This document shows, one piece after another, positions 26,186 to 35,906 of a stretch of DNA of 64,000 nucleotides (the first letter of the stretch is position 1; every line of letters begins with the position of its first letter). The DNA is from CAVQYV01 sp963718295 [NCBI: uncultured Methylomirabilota bacterium] (lineage in GTDB: Bacteria > Methylomirabilota > Methylomirabilia > CAVQYV01). A program made the position numbers and the translations under genes. The notes below the pieces were generated by a model. The model was not told the DNA's origin, did no database searches, and saw only the letters and a program-made list of their open reading frames with translations. The DNA lies in NCBI GenBank assembly GCA_963718295.1, contig CAVQYV010000009.1, forward strand, positions 166,040 through 230,039. The letters run 5' to 3'.

Positions 26186-27949
26186 ATGAAGATTCTGCTC
26201 ATCTCCCCGGATCTTAAGGGCTCCGTTTTCCGCTATTCCCGCAGCGAAGTCCGCACCTTTTCCTTCCCCCGCCTCACCCTCCCTTTGTTGGCTGCGCTGA
26301 CTCCTCCCGAGCATTCGGTCCGCTTGATCGATGAAAGCGTCGAGGATATCGACTTCGATGCCCAGGTGGATCTGGTGGGGATCTCCCTGCTCACCTTCCT
26401 GGCTCCCCGGGGATACGAGATCGCCGATCGGTTCCGGGAGCGTGGGGTCCAGGTGGTGTTGGGTGGCATACATGCTTCAGCCCTTCCCGAGGAGGCGCTC
26501 CAGCATGCCGACTCCGTGGTGGTCGGGGAGGCAGAGGAGATCTGGCCGACCCTGCTCCGGGATGTTGAGCGAGGCCAATTGCAGCGGATCTACAAAGCCG
26601 AGAGGCGTCCTTCTTTGGCACGCCTTCCTCGACCGCGCCTCGACCTGCTCTATCGAAAGGGATATCTGAACGCGAACTGCGTGCAGGCGACCCGGGGTTG
26701 CCCCTTCGGCTGTGATTTTTGCTCGGTGACCAATTTTTTCGGGAATTCGTATCGCCTCCGGCCGGTAGAGGAGGTGGTCTCCGAGGTGGCCTCCTTGCAC
26801 GGAGATTTCATCTTCGTGGATGACAATATCGCAGGGAACCGGACCTATGCCCGGGAGCTCTTCTCGGCCCTGATTCCCCTGGGCAAGCATTGGGGAAGCC
26901 AGTGCAATCTATCCGTGGCCGAGGATTCGGAGTTGTTGGCCCTGGCGGCAAAGAGCGGGTGCACCCACATGTTCATCGGTATCGAGACCATCTCCCAGGA
27001 TAACCTCAAGGGGTTGGGGAAATCTTTCAACAAAGTCTCCAAATATGAGGATCTCATCGCCCGCTTTCACGACCAGGGGATTCTGGTCAATGCGGGGATG
27101 ATCTTCGGGATGGACGAGGACGATGACTCCGTCTTTCCCACCACCATCGAATTTCTGGAGAAGAATCGGGTGGAGTTGACCCTCTTCAACATCCTGACCC
27201 CGGTTCCCGGGACCCGCCTCTACGCGAACCTGGAGGAGGAAGGCAGGATTATCGACCACGACTGGTCCCATTACGATGGCCGTCACGTGGTCTTTCGCCC
27301 CAGGAAGATGTCCCCGGAAACCCTTAGGGATGGCTTCTTCTGGGCCTTCCATCGCCTTTACTCACCGAAATCGGTGCTGACCCGGCTGCATAGCAAGAGG
27401 CAGCGGGCCCTCCCCGCCTACTTTATGAACTTCGCTTATCGCCGCATCCTCAAGCGGATGCCCAAGGGGAGCATTACCCCTCTGGCCAAGGTGATGAAGA
27501 GGGGCCAGGGACGCATCCCGGTGAAGGAAAAGGCCCCTCTCCTGATTCCCAATGCCCTGGAGGCGATCAAGAACCGGGCGGGAGAGATGGCAGAGGATAT
27601 CTCCAGCCGCTTCGATGCCTTCCTCCAGGTCCGAATGCAGAAGATGGAGAAGCCATTCGCCCTGCGCATCTCATTGGAAGGAGTACTGGACAAGGCGGGA
27701 GGGAAGGCCCTGAGGAGGGGTATCGAAGTGGCCATGAAACGGATCAAGGCGGAGGTTGTCATCGATTTCGAGAAGTTGCAGTATGCCACGCCCAAAGGCA
27801 TTCAGGCCCTCTTCGCCTGGAAGGACCAATCCAAGAAGAAGGGACAGGAGTGGAAGGCGAGACTGGTCAATGTGGGTCCCGTCCTCCGCGAGATCCTACG
27901 TCAAATCGACGCCGGCGCTGGCTCTTCCCGGTTCGACTTAGCCGATTGA
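26186..27949 (+). CDS. B12-binding radical SAM protein with C-terminal STAS-like domain
   Basis: A 587-residue protein. Residues 1-140 form a cobalamin-binding-type domain (LTLPLLAALTP, VDLVGISLLTF, VVLGGIHASALPEEAL), though the B12 DxHxxG signature is not obvious. The radical SAM core begins at QATRGCPFGCDFCSV (CxxxCxxC) and is followed by a DUF4070-like region (GMIFGMDEDD, LTPVPGTRLYANLEEEGRI). From about residue 480 a STAS-like domain appears (FALRISLEGVLDKAGGKAL, VVIDFEKLQYATPKGIQAL). ATG 26186 follows GAAAGGACAG; an upstream start at 26123 is less likely. The reaction is unknown. The STAS tail is unusual. Confidence 0.82.
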   Translation: MKILLISPDLKGSVFRYSRSEVRTFSFPRLTLPLLAALTPPEHSVRLIDESVEDIDFDAQVDLVGISLLTFLAPRGYEIADRFRERGVQVVLGGIHASALPEEALQHADSVVVGEAEEIWPTLLRDVERGQLQRIYKAERRPSLARLPRPRLDLLYRKGYLNANCVQATRGCPFGCDFCSVTNFFGNSYRLRPVEEVVSEVASLHGDFIFVDDNIAGNRTYARELFSALIPLGKHWGSQCNLSVAEDSELLALAAKSGCTHMFIGIETISQDNLKGLGKSFNKVSKYEDLIARFHDQGILVNAGMIFGMDEDDDSVFPTTIEFLEKNRVELTLFNILTPVPGTRLYANLEEEGRIIDHDWSHYDGRHVVFRPRKMSPETLRDGFFWAFHRLYSPKSVLTRLHSKRQRALPAYFMNFAYRRILKRMPKGSITPLAKVMKRGQGRIPVKEKAPLLIPNALEAIKNRAGEMAEDISSRFDAFLQVRMQKMEKPFALRISLEGVLDKAGGKALRRGIEVAMKRIKAEVVIDFEKLQYATPKGIQALFAWKDQSKKKGQEWKARLVNVGPVLREILRQIDAGAGSSRFDLAD

Positions 27950-27988
27950 GCGAGGGTGAAAAGGAGCTCTTCGCGCCCCTGCAATTGG

Positions 27989-29320
27989 CTATTTCCTGGC
28001 CCGGCGGTACCAACGGGCGATACGGTAAGGGGAAACCCCCAAAGAATAGGCTGCAATCACTATCTGATTGATCAGGGTCGTCCTCCAGACGCCCAGGGCC
28101 ATCCAGCGCCGGGCCGAGGTGAGGACTGAATCTGGAAGGATCACGATCTCTCCCCGTCTTGCCATTCGCCTCGCCAGCTCGAAATCCTCCATGATCGGGA
28201 TATCAGGAAACCCTCCCAACTCCCAGAACACATCGGTCCGCAGAAAGATCGCCTGATCCCCATAGGGCAGCTTGAGCCTTTTGGACCGCCAGTTGGCCAG
28301 ACGCTCGATGAGCCTCAGGCTTCGGAGGGGCGCGTCAAGGCGAAGGGAAAAGGCGCCACCCACCGCGGTGGGTCTTGCCAGGGCCTGGCGGACCTTTGTA
28401 CTGAACGCAGGCGGCAGCCGGGTATCGGCATGCAGGAACAGGAGTATATCTCCGCTGGCCTGGGCCGCACCCGCGTTCATCTGTCGGGCACGGCCCGGAG
28501 GGGAGGAAAACACCTTGGCCCCATGGGCACGAGCGATCTCCGGGGTCCCGTCATCGCTCTCGCCGTCCACCACGATGATCTCCAGGTCGGACCCGCGGCG
28601 CGCCTCGGTCAAGGTGAGTCCGATCTCTTCCGCCTCATTACGGGCCGGGACGATCATGGAGATCGAGCCGGGGGGGACCATTTCTTCGGCCTGGCCCTTC
28701 CAGATGGCGAGATCCTCTGGACGATCGATATCATCCAGCGGCTCCAGAAGGGCGAAAGAGAGTCCGAGATTTCGAGTCCTTTCCACGGTCTTGGTCAGGA
28801 CCTCGCCTGTCCCCCAGGCAATGTCGGAAAACAAGTGCCCAGTCGCGGATCCCGGAGTGGCCCTCCTTAGCCCGATCAGGTAGTATCCTCCATCAATCGC
28901 CGGACCCAAAACCAAATCGTGCCCCTCCAGCTCCTCGAAGGCCCTTTGCAGGATATGCGCCCTCATGGCCGGGCAATCTGTCCCGATGATCACCACCCTT
29001 TCCTCTCCCGCAGCAAAAGCCTCCTGAAATGCGCGGCTGAGGCGCTCGCCCAGATCTCCTTTGCCCTGAGGTCGATATTGCAGGTCGGACCCGAGCCACC
29101 GGCGCATCGAGGCCTCGGTTCCCCCCTCAAATCGGACTTCCAAGGTGGCAGAGGCCTGTCCCCGAAATCGTCTGGCCTGGGCGAGGGTGCGAACGGCCAT
29201 CCAATGGTGGAGGTTCGTCGCCCCCTCCTCTCCCAGGGCCGGGATGAGGCGGGTCTTGACCCTCCCCGGCTCCGGATAACGGGTGAAGATGATCAGCCTC
29301 CGATGCTCCCCTCCTGTCAT
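27989..29320 (-). CDS. fusion of DUF2064 (TIGR04282-like) and TIGR04283-like glycosyltransferase
   Basis: A 443-residue two-domain protein. The N-terminal 200 residues resemble the DUF2064 nucleotidyl/glycosyltransferase-like family (IIFTRYPEPGRVKTRLIPALG, IIGTDCPAM, LVLGPAIDGGYYLIGLR). The C-terminal 230 residues are a GT-A glycosyltransferase (SMIVPARNEAEEIGLTL, IIVVDGESDDGT, DILLFLHADTRLP, YGDQAIFLRTDVF) of the type linked with arsenosugar biosynthesis gene sets. Here ArsS is encoded 29 kb away. The frame extends back to 29425; ATG 29320 is the natural start. Convergent with the radical SAM gene. Confidence 0.85.
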   Translation of the reverse strand: MTGGEHRRLIIFTRYPEPGRVKTRLIPALGEEGATNLHHWMAVRTLAQARRFRGQASATLEVRFEGGTEASMRRWLGSDLQYRPQGKGDLGERLSRAFQEAFAAGEERVVIIGTDCPAMRAHILQRAFEELEGHDLVLGPAIDGGYYLIGLRRATPGSATGHLFSDIAWGTGEVLTKTVERTRNLGLSFALLEPLDDIDRPEDLAIWKGQAEEMVPPGSISMIVPARNEAEEIGLTLTEARRGSDLEIIVVDGESDDGTPEIARAHGAKVFSSPPGRARQMNAGAAQASGDILLFLHADTRLPPAFSTKVRQALARPTAVGGAFSLRLDAPLRSLRLIERLANWRSKRLKLPYGDQAIFLRTDVFWELGGFPDIPIMEDFELARRMARRGEIVILPDSVLTSARRWMALGVWRTTLINQIVIAAYSLGVSPYRIARWYRRARK

Positions 29321-29484
29321 GGCTCGCCCTTTCCCGTCATCGACTCGACACCCCGTCCTTCTTGAAGGGGCTTTCCCCTGCCCCAGGATCCTCCTGCCCC
29401 CTCCTTTATCATCCCAAGGCATCATTTGACAAATGGGAAATTGTGGGGGACAAATGACAAAGTTAGAGAAAACGATGATCAGCC

Positions 29485-30703
29485 ATGGCCAACGAGGACC
29501 TCTCTAAACTGAAGATCGACAAGTCCGCGGTCGTCTTCCGGCCTGCCCGGCGAAGCCGATTCCTTTATCTTCCTGGTGTTCATCCTGCTCCTGGCCGGCG
29601 GCGGGCTCCTCTACCTGAATGGATTCATCACCCCTGCCATCCCGGTGGAGGTAGGGAGCATCTCCCAGGTCTATCCCTCCCAAAGCCTCTCCCAGTTGAG
29701 TGCCAGCGGCTATGTCGTGGCCCAGCGCAAGGCCGCCGTGGCCTCCAAGATCACCGGACGTCTCATCTCCATCACGGTGGAGGAGGGCAGCCGCGTCCAG
29801 GAGGGCCAGGTAATCGCCCGCCTGGAGAGCGAGGACGCCCTGGCCGCCCAGGAACAGGCGGCGGCCAGCCTCAATGTGGCCCGCTCCAATCTGGATCAGG
29901 TGAAGGCGGAGCTCCAGGAGGCGACCCTCTCCTTCCAGCGCAGCCAGCAACTCCTCGCCGAGCAGCTCATCTCCCGGGCGGAATACGATGTGGCGGAGGC
30001 CCGATACCGCCGGACCCAGGCATCGGTAGCGGCAGCAGAAGCGGCCATCAAGGCGAGCATGGCGGCCCTGCGGTCAACGGAGGTCGCCCTGGATTACACC
30101 CTGATCAGGGCCCCCTTCGATGGAATCGTCCTCACCAAGGATGCGGACCTGGGAGATATCATCACCCCCCTGGGAGCAGCGGCCAATGCCCGGGCTGCGG
30201 TGGTGACCATCGCCGACATGAAATCCCTCCAGGTGGAGGCCGATGTCTCCGAGACCAACCTGGGAGCCGTGAAGGTGGGCCAGCCCTGCGAGATCCGACT
30301 GGATGCCCTCCCTGATACCCGTCTCCCCGGCATCCTCCATGCCATCGTCCCCACGGTGGACCGAACCAAGGCGACCATCATGGTGAAGATCCGCTTCCTG
30401 CAAAAGGACCCTCGCATCCTCCCGGAGATGAGCGCCAAGGTCTCCTTCCTCTCCCGGTCGGTGAAGCCCGAGGAGGATGCGCCCAAGGTGGCGGTAAGCC
30501 GCTCCGCGGTGATGAACCGCCAGGGCCAGAGCCTGGTTTACCTGATCCGGGAGGGTCGGGCCGTGGAGACCCCCATCCGCCTGGGGACTTCCCTGGGGGA
30601 GATGGTGGAGGTACAGGGTGGGGTGAAGCCGGGGGACAAGATAGTGGTCAATCCACCCAGTCGCCTGAAGGATGGCGCCAAGATCAAGACCCTGGAGCGA
30701 TGA
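29485..30703 (+). CDS. efflux periplasmic adaptor (HlyD/MFP family), frameshifted near its N terminus
   Basis: A membrane-fusion adaptor for the ABC exporter that follows. The N-terminal 29 residues (MANEDLSKLKIDKSAVVFRP and a basic stretch) are read in one frame from 29485, while the membrane anchor VFILLLAGGGLLYL and all later domains are in the next frame (open 29576-30703). Removing one C near 29572 joins them into a normal 405-residue protein with lipoyl/coiled-coil (ISITVEEGSRVQEGQVIARLE), beta-barrel and C-terminal domains (VQGGVKPGDKIVVNPPSRL). Either a sequence error or a recent mutation; a GTG at 29576 could rescue a shorter anchored form. It overlaps the ATPase gene by 4 bases. Confidence 0.85.
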
Positions 30704-31428
30704 GCACCGATACCCGCCCCCCCATCGTCGAGATCCGGGGCCTCACCAAAGCCTATCGCCGAGGCAGTCTCCTGGTACCGGTCCTGCACGATATCTCCTT
30801 CGACATCCCCGAAGGGGAGTTCCTGGCCCTCATGGGCCCCTCCGGATCGGGGAAGAGCACCCTTCTCAACCTGATCGCCGGCATCGACCAGGCGGATGCG
30901 GGCACGATCCGGGTGGGCGGAATGGAGATCACCTCCCTCTCGGAGATGGATCTGGCACAGTGGCGAGCCACCCATGTGGGTTTCATCTTCCAGTTCTATA
31001 ACCTGATCCCGGTCCTCTCCGCCCTGGAGAACGTGGAGCTCCCTCTCCACCTGACGAGCCTTTCCCATTCAGAGCGCCGGGAACATGCGTTCCTGGCCCT
31101 GGACCTGGTCAACCTGGAGCATCGCTTGGGCCATTATCCCGGCCAGCTCTCCGGCGGCGAGCAGCAGCGGGTGGCGATTGCCCGGGCCATCGTCACCGAT
31201 CCGACCATCCTGGTAGCGGACGAGCCCACCGGCGATCTGGATCGGGTCTCCGCCGAGGAGATCCTGGACATGATGGAGCGCCTGAACCAGGAATTGGGGA
31301 AAACGGTCATCATGGTGACCCACGACCCCCGGGCGGCGAAGCGGGCAAAGGTGCTCAAGCATCTGGAAAAGGGCTACCTCAACGATGATCATCCTCAAGA
31401 TCCTGTTTCGGAACGCCTTTCGCAATAA
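30700..31428 (+). CDS. ABC transporter ATP-binding protein (MacB/LolD type)
   Basis: A 242-residue ATPase with Walker [18 protein letters not shown]-loop [19 protein letters not shown], signature [15 protein letters not shown], Walker [13 protein letters not shown] and H-loop MVTHD. It belongs to the MacB/LolD-like group that works with FtsX-type permeases in mechanotransmission rather than through-membrane pumping. ATGA overlap with the adaptor and 44-base overlap with the first permease show one operon. Confidence 0.92.
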   Translation: MSTDTRPPIVEIRGLTKAYRRGSLLVPVLHDISFDIPEGEFLALMGPSGSGKSTLLNLIAGIDQADAGTIRVGGMEITSLSEMDLAQWRATHVGFIFQFYNLIPVLSALENVELPLHLTSLSHSERREHAFLALDLVNLEHRLGHYPGQLSGGEQQRVAIARAIVTDPTILVADEPTGDLDRVSAEEILDMMERLNQELGKTVIMVTHDPRAAKRAKVLKHLEKGYLNDDHPQDPVSERLSQ

Positions 31429-32542
31429 GCTCCGGGCCGGGCTTACCGTCCTGGGTATCACCATCGCCATCCTCGCCTTCGGCCTCCTGCGCACCGTCAT
31501 CAGCACTTGGTATCTGGGGGTGGAGGTCTCCTCTGCCACCCGCCTGGTGACCCGCAATGCGATCTCCCTCATCTTCCCCCTCCCCATCGCCTACAAGGAC
31601 AAGATCCGCCAGATCGACGGGGTTGAATCCGTCTCCTGGGGCAATTGGTTTGGAGGGGTCTATATCGACGAGAAGAACTTCTTCCCCAATGTGGCGGTGG
31701 AGCCGGAGACCTACCTGGACCTTTACCCGGAGTTCGTCCTCTCCCCCGAGGAGAGGACCGCCTTCCTCCGCGATCGAAAGGGCTTCATCGCCGGCCGCAA
31801 ACTGGTGAAGAAATACGGCTGGCAGATCGGCGATATCGTCACCCTCAAGGGGACCATCTTCCCTGGGGAGTGGGATTTCGTGCTCCGGGGGGTCTACCGG
31901 GGACGGGACCAGACCATCGACGAGACCCAGTTCTTCTTCCACTGGGATTATCTGAATGAGACCTTGAAGAAGACCGCTCCCCGCCGGGCCGACCAGGTGG
32001 GTTTCTACATGATCGGCGTCCCCCGGCCCGACGTCTCCACCGAGGTGGCCCTGCGGATCGATCAAACCTTCAAGAACTCCCTGGCCGAGACCCTCACCGA
32101 GACGGAGAAGGCCTTCACCCTGGGTTTCATCTCCATGAGCGGGGCCATCGTGGCGGTCATCCAGGTGGTCTCGTTAGTGGTGATCTTCATCATCATGGCG
32201 GTGATGGCGAACACCATGGCCATGACCGCCCGGGAGAGGATTGGGGAGTTCGCGGTCCTGAAGACCCTGGGTTTTGGGGCCCGCCATCTTTCCACCTTGA
32301 TCTTCGGGGAGTCTCTGGTGATCACCTTCATGGGCTGCGCCTTGGGGATCGCCCTCACCTTCCCGGCGGCGAAGGCCTTCGGCGCCACCCTGGAGACCTA
32401 CTTCCCCGTCTTCCTCGTGGAACGGGAGACCCTCCTGCTCGATCTCCTGGTGGCCGCAGCGGTGGCGGTCATCTCGGCCATCATCCCCACCCGGAGGGCG
32501 ATCCGGATCCGTATCGCCGATGGCTTGAGGAGGATCGGCTGA
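31385..32542 (+). CDS. ABC transporter permease, FtsX/MacB type (first)
   Basis: A 385-residue permease: an N-terminal membrane span (LTVLGITIAILAFGLLRTVI), a periplasmic MacB-like domain (about 45-235) and three C-terminal spans with the FtsX-type segment MANTMAMTARERIGEFAVLKTLGFGARH. The start lies inside the end of the ATPase gene. It pairs with the next, related permease to form the membrane part of the exporter. Cargo is unknown. Confidence 0.9.
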   Translation: MIILKILFRNAFRNKLRAGLTVLGITIAILAFGLLRTVISTWYLGVEVSSATRLVTRNAISLIFPLPIAYKDKIRQIDGVESVSWGNWFGGVYIDEKNFFPNVAVEPETYLDLYPEFVLSPEERTAFLRDRKGFIAGRKLVKKYGWQIGDIVTLKGTIFPGEWDFVLRGVYRGRDQTIDETQFFFHWDYLNETLKKTAPRRADQVGFYMIGVPRPDVSTEVALRIDQTFKNSLAETLTETEKAFTLGFISMSGAIVAVIQVVSLVVIFIIMAVMANTMAMTARERIGEFAVLKTLGFGARHLSTLIFGESLVITFMGCALGIALTFPAAKAFGATLETYFPVFLVERETLLLDLLVAAAVAVISAIIPTRRAIRIRIADGLRRIG

Positions 32543-33708
32543 TGGCCGTACCCCTCCGCTACAACCTCCGCAATCTCGTGGCCCGCCGCCTCACCACCAC
32601 CCTCACCGTCGCCGGCATGGCCCTGGTGGTCTTCGTCTTCGCGGCCATCCTGATGCTGTCCGAGGGCCTCCGCAAGACCTTGGTCCAGACCGGCTCCTAC
32701 GACAACCTGATCTGCCTGCGGAAGGGGGCCAACTCCGAGGTGATGAGCGGCGTGGAGCGAGGACAGGCCGCCATCATCGAGATGCTGCCCCAGATCGCTT
32801 CCGGGGAGGGGGGCCAGAGGATGGCGGCCCGGGAGGTGGTGGTGCTGGTCGCCCTGCCCAAGCGAGGGACCGACAAGCCCTCCAATGTGGTGCTGCGGGG
32901 GATCGGGGAGAGCTCCCTGGCCCTGCGGCCCCAGGTGAGATTAGTGGAGGGGAGGCCCCCCCGCTTGGGATCCCCCGAGGTGATGGTGGGGTCCAGCATC
33001 GCCAAGAAATTCAGGGGGATGGGGTTGAACGAGACCCTTTGCTGCGGGATGCAAGACTGGCGGGTCGTGGGGATCTTCGATGCCGGCAACAGCGGGTTCA
33101 GCTCCGAGGTGTGGGGGGATGCGGACCTTTTAATGCAGACCTTCCGGCGGCTGGTCTATTCCTCGGTCCTCTTGCGGCTGCAGGATCCCTCCGATTTCCT
33201 CCGGGTGAAGGCCTTCATCGAGGGCGACCCCCGACTTACCCTGGAGGCCAAGCGGGAGGTTCGCTATTATGAGGAGCAGTCCGAGATGATGGCCAAGTTC
33301 CTCCGGGTTCTGGGGTTATCCCTCACCATCATCTTCTCTTTGGGGGCGATCATCGGGGCCATGATCACCATGTATACGGCGGTGGCGAACCGGACCGCCG
33401 AGATCGGCACGCTCCGGGCCCTCGGCTTTCAGCGCCGAAACATCCTCCTGGCTTTTTTGGCGGAGTCCCTGCTCCTGGGCCTGTTCGGGGGCATGGCCGG
33501 CCTCCTGCCCGCCTCCCTGATGCAGTTCATCACCATCTCCACCATGAACTTTCAGACCTTCTCCGAGCTCGCCTTCAGCTTCTCCCTCACCTACCAGATC
33601 GTCTATCAGGCGCTCGGCTTCTCCCTGGTCATGGGTTTAGTAGGGGGCCTGCTTCCTGCTGTCCGCGCCTCCCGTATGAAGATCGTGGACGCCCTGCGGG
33701 CGAGCTGA
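32542..33708 (+). CDS. ABC transporter permease, FtsX/MacB type (second)
   Basis: A 388-residue permease of the same fold as its neighbour (N-terminal span VAGMALVVFVFAAILMLSEG; periplasmic domain; C-terminal ITMYTAVANRTAEIGTLRALGFQRR and further spans). The start ATG overlaps the previous stop by one base. Two different FtsX-type permeases with one ATPase and one adaptor suggest a heterodimeric tripartite exporter, probably of a lipid, peptide or other envelope cargo; that is inference. Confidence 0.9.
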   Translation: MAVPLRYNLRNLVARRLTTTLTVAGMALVVFVFAAILMLSEGLRKTLVQTGSYDNLICLRKGANSEVMSGVERGQAAIIEMLPQIASGEGGQRMAAREVVVLVALPKRGTDKPSNVVLRGIGESSLALRPQVRLVEGRPPRLGSPEVMVGSSIAKKFRGMGLNETLCCGMQDWRVVGIFDAGNSGFSSEVWGDADLLMQTFRRLVYSSVLLRLQDPSDFLRVKAFIEGDPRLTLEAKREVRYYEEQSEMMAKFLRVLGLSLTIIFSLGAIIGAMITMYTAVANRTAEIGTLRALGFQRRNILLAFLAESLLLGLFGGMAGLLPASLMQFITISTMNFQTFSELAFSFSLTYQIVYQALGFSLVMGLVGGLLPAVRASRMKIVDALRAS

Positions 33709-33768
33709 TTCGATGGCATCGGCATCTCGCATCCAGTCGGTGGATCACCGGGTACCTGGATCACGGCC

Positions 33769-34643
33769 TCACACCCACATCACCCGGGGCGGCCTTCTCT
33801 CCACCCAGTTCCGGAAGGGGAATTGGGAATAGCCCAGGGCCAGACCGGCGTAAACTTTATGGCCCTTGGGCAGGCAAAGGAGTCTCGGGATGCGATCGTC
33901 CCGGTTGCAGACGGAGACCACATAGCCGGTCCAAAAGCTCCCCAAGCCCAGGGACTGGGCGATCAAGCGTGGCATTTTGGAGGGCCAAATTGGCATTGGC
34001 CTCGGCGAAGACCGTGCTTTGATCCGCGTGAAACAGAATCAGGACCGGGGCCTCGTGGAGGATCCGATCCCTGCCCTGCCGGAGGGCCCTGATCAACCGT
34101 TCGAAGCCATCCAGGGCACGGATCGCCCCCTGCACCTTCTTCCCCTCGACCAATCGCATGAAGAACCGGGTAATGGGGTTTCTCAGCAGCTTGATGATCT
34201 TCTCCAGGTAATCGGCGGTCAGCCGGCTGATCTGTTTCAGCACGTGCCGGGTCCTGGATCACGATGAACTCGGTGCTCTGCGTGTTGTGGGCCGAGGGGG
34301 CATAGCGTGCCCCTGCGATCACTTTTTCGATCAGCTCTCTCTCCACCGGCTGATCCCGGAAGGCACGAGTGGAACGCCGGGATCGGACCAGCTCCAGGGT
34401 CTGCTCATAGGAGGGAATCCCCTCCTTCAAAATCGGCTGGACGCTGCCTGCCGGATAGGCTTCGTGGTGGATCGCCCCGTGGGGGCAGAGGGCCACGCAG
34501 TGCCCGCAGGCGATGCAGAACTCCCCATAGACGACTTCGGGCCGGGCGCCCTTCTCCCTCTGGACATAGACCTCCGCCGGACAGCCTCGCACGCAGATCC
34601 CATCCCCCCTACACCGCTCCGGATCGATGACGATATTGGCCAT
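33769..34643 (-). pseudogene. ferredoxin-nitroreductase fusion, broken by two frameshifts
   Basis: The N terminus has two [4Fe-4S] motifs (CRGDGICVRGCP and CIACGHCVALCP), followed by a nitroreductase FMN domain (SRRSTRAFRDQPVERELIEKV, APSAHNTQ). The frame changes near 34245 (continuing as LKQISRLTADYLEKI) and again near 33975, where an extra T in a CTTGATC context shifts TLIAQSLGLGSFWTG out of frame. Reassembled, it is a normal flavoprotein of about 290 residues. It is convergent with the exporter operon. Whether the gene is dead or the sequence is wrong cannot be told here. Confidence 0.8.
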
Positions 34644-34742
34644 GGCATCTCCCCTCCTGTGCAAAATTCGGCAGGAGCATAATACCTGACCCGCCTCCGG
34701 TCAAGGCCTCCTTTCCATTGACTTCGCAAACCATATATGGAA

Positions 34743-34770
34743 TTGACAATACACCAGAGCAGGCTATAAT
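34743..34770 (+). promoter_or_regulatory. consensus sigma-70 promoter at the left edge of the accessory island
   Basis: TTGACA (34743-34748), a 16-base spacer and TATAAT (34765-34770), both boxes perfect. It points toward the remnant and the mntA-hepT pair that follow. Confidence 0.65.
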
Positions 34771-35098
34771 CCCCGCAGGCTTGCAGTGGTTCTCCCGTTT
34801 GTTCTGATTCCCCTACCTTGAATGATGCAGATGAAAATGCTCAGAACGTTCCATGACATGAAGCGATTTTGGGCGCGGAGCAAACAGAATTGCTTCAAGA
34901 AAAGCATTTCCATTGGTTTGAAGTAAAGCACCGCCGGGCAGATTTCATGCGGAGAACGAGAAGTAAATCATTCGACCGGATCTTGAAGACCACACCCGTC
35001 TGGCGGCTGTGGAGTTCGAGGACGGCGAGCCGCCTTTTGACACGAAGAACCTGAACTGGGAGCGGATCAAACCCTTGATCTAATGGTGAGGAAGAACC
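34771..35098 (+). other. leader region with broken gene remnants ahead of mntA
   Basis: No intact gene. One frame just before mntA ends in VEFEDGEPPFDTKNLNWERIKPLI and looks like the C terminus of a lost coding sequence that I cannot name. A stretch near 34931-34968 (ccgccgggcagatttcatgc and on) recurs in diverged form at about 37438-37476. Confidence 0.45.
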
Positions 35099-35392
35099 AT
35101 GAAAACACTTGATGAAATCCGCAGTGTAATTCGATCGCATCAGGACGAACTTTACAACCGTTACAAGGCACGGGTGGTGGGCATTTTCGGCTCCTATGTG
35201 CGCGGCGACCAACAGCCGGACAGCGATCTGGACGTGCTGGCCGTATTCGATTCGGATGCCTCGCTTTTCGATCTCGGCGGCGCCCAGGTCATGCTGTCGG
35301 AGCTCCTGGGCCTGAAGGTTGACCTCATTCCCCAGGAGGACGTCCGGCCTGAACTCAAGGAGAAGATCGAATCGGAGGCAGTGGCAGTATGA
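35099..35392 (+). CDS. MNT-type nucleotidyltransferase antitoxin
   Basis: A 97-residue minimal nucleotidyltransferase. The signature GIFGSYVRGDQQPDSDLDVL gives the GSxxRGxxxxxSDxD catalytic motif, with a third acidic residue at KVDLIPQED. In HEPN-MNT pairs this protein adds AMP groups to the HEPN toxin and thereby silences it. ATG 35099 follows GGTGAGG, and its stop overlaps the start of the HEPN gene by 4 bases, the usual arrangement. Intact. Confidence 0.9.
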   Translation: MKTLDEIRSVIRSHQDELYNRYKARVVGIFGSYVRGDQQPDSDLDVLAVFDSDASLFDLGGAQVMLSELLGLKVDLIPQEDVRPELKEKIESEAVAV

Positions 35393-35736
35393 CCCGGAAC
35401 ACAATCCTTTACCTGCGGGACATCCTCGACAATATGAGATTCGCCGAGGAATTCGTCAGCGGTGTGACGCATGAGGTATTCGCTGCAGACCGGAAAACTG
35501 CCTACGCCGTTTTGCGATGCCTGGAAGTGATTGGAGAGGCCGCCAAGAACGTGCCGTCTTCCATCCGCGAGCGGTATCCTGCCATTCCCTGGAAGGACAT
35601 GGCTGGAATGAGAGACAGGGTGATTCACCTTTACTTTGGTGTTAGTTACGAGAAGGTTTGGCGCACGGTCAAGGAAGACATACCTGCCATCAAGCCGCTG
35701 TTTGAGCATATCCTTCGGGAGATGGGAGCAGGGTAG
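35389..35736 (+). CDS. HEPN (DUF86/HepT-type) RNase toxin
   Basis: A 115-residue helical protein of the HepT family. The RNase motif Rx4-6H is present as RDRVIHLYFGV, preceded by the usual RCLEVIGEAAKNVP and PWKDMAGMRDR. It is the toxin of the pair with the MNT gene that overlaps it by 4 bases. Intact while most neighbours are broken, which suggests that the pair is maintained. Confidence 0.9.
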   Translation: MTRNTILYLRDILDNMRFAEEFVSGVTHEVFAADRKTAYAVLRCLEVIGEAAKNVPSSIRERYPAIPWKDMAGMRDRVIHLYFGVSYEKVWRTVKEDIPAIKPLFEHILREMGAG

Positions 35737-35906
35737 AAAATGGCACTCACATGCCTTCGCCGACTTCTCCCGCCGGGGGATACTCGGGGATCGAGTGACC
35801 TGATCGGAGGAGACGCTGGCCTTGGCCACAGCAAAAGCTCCCGCCAAGGGTTTACTCGAAGGAATTGATCGAAATCCTGTTCCGCCAGCCCTATACAAAA
35901 GGTCAG

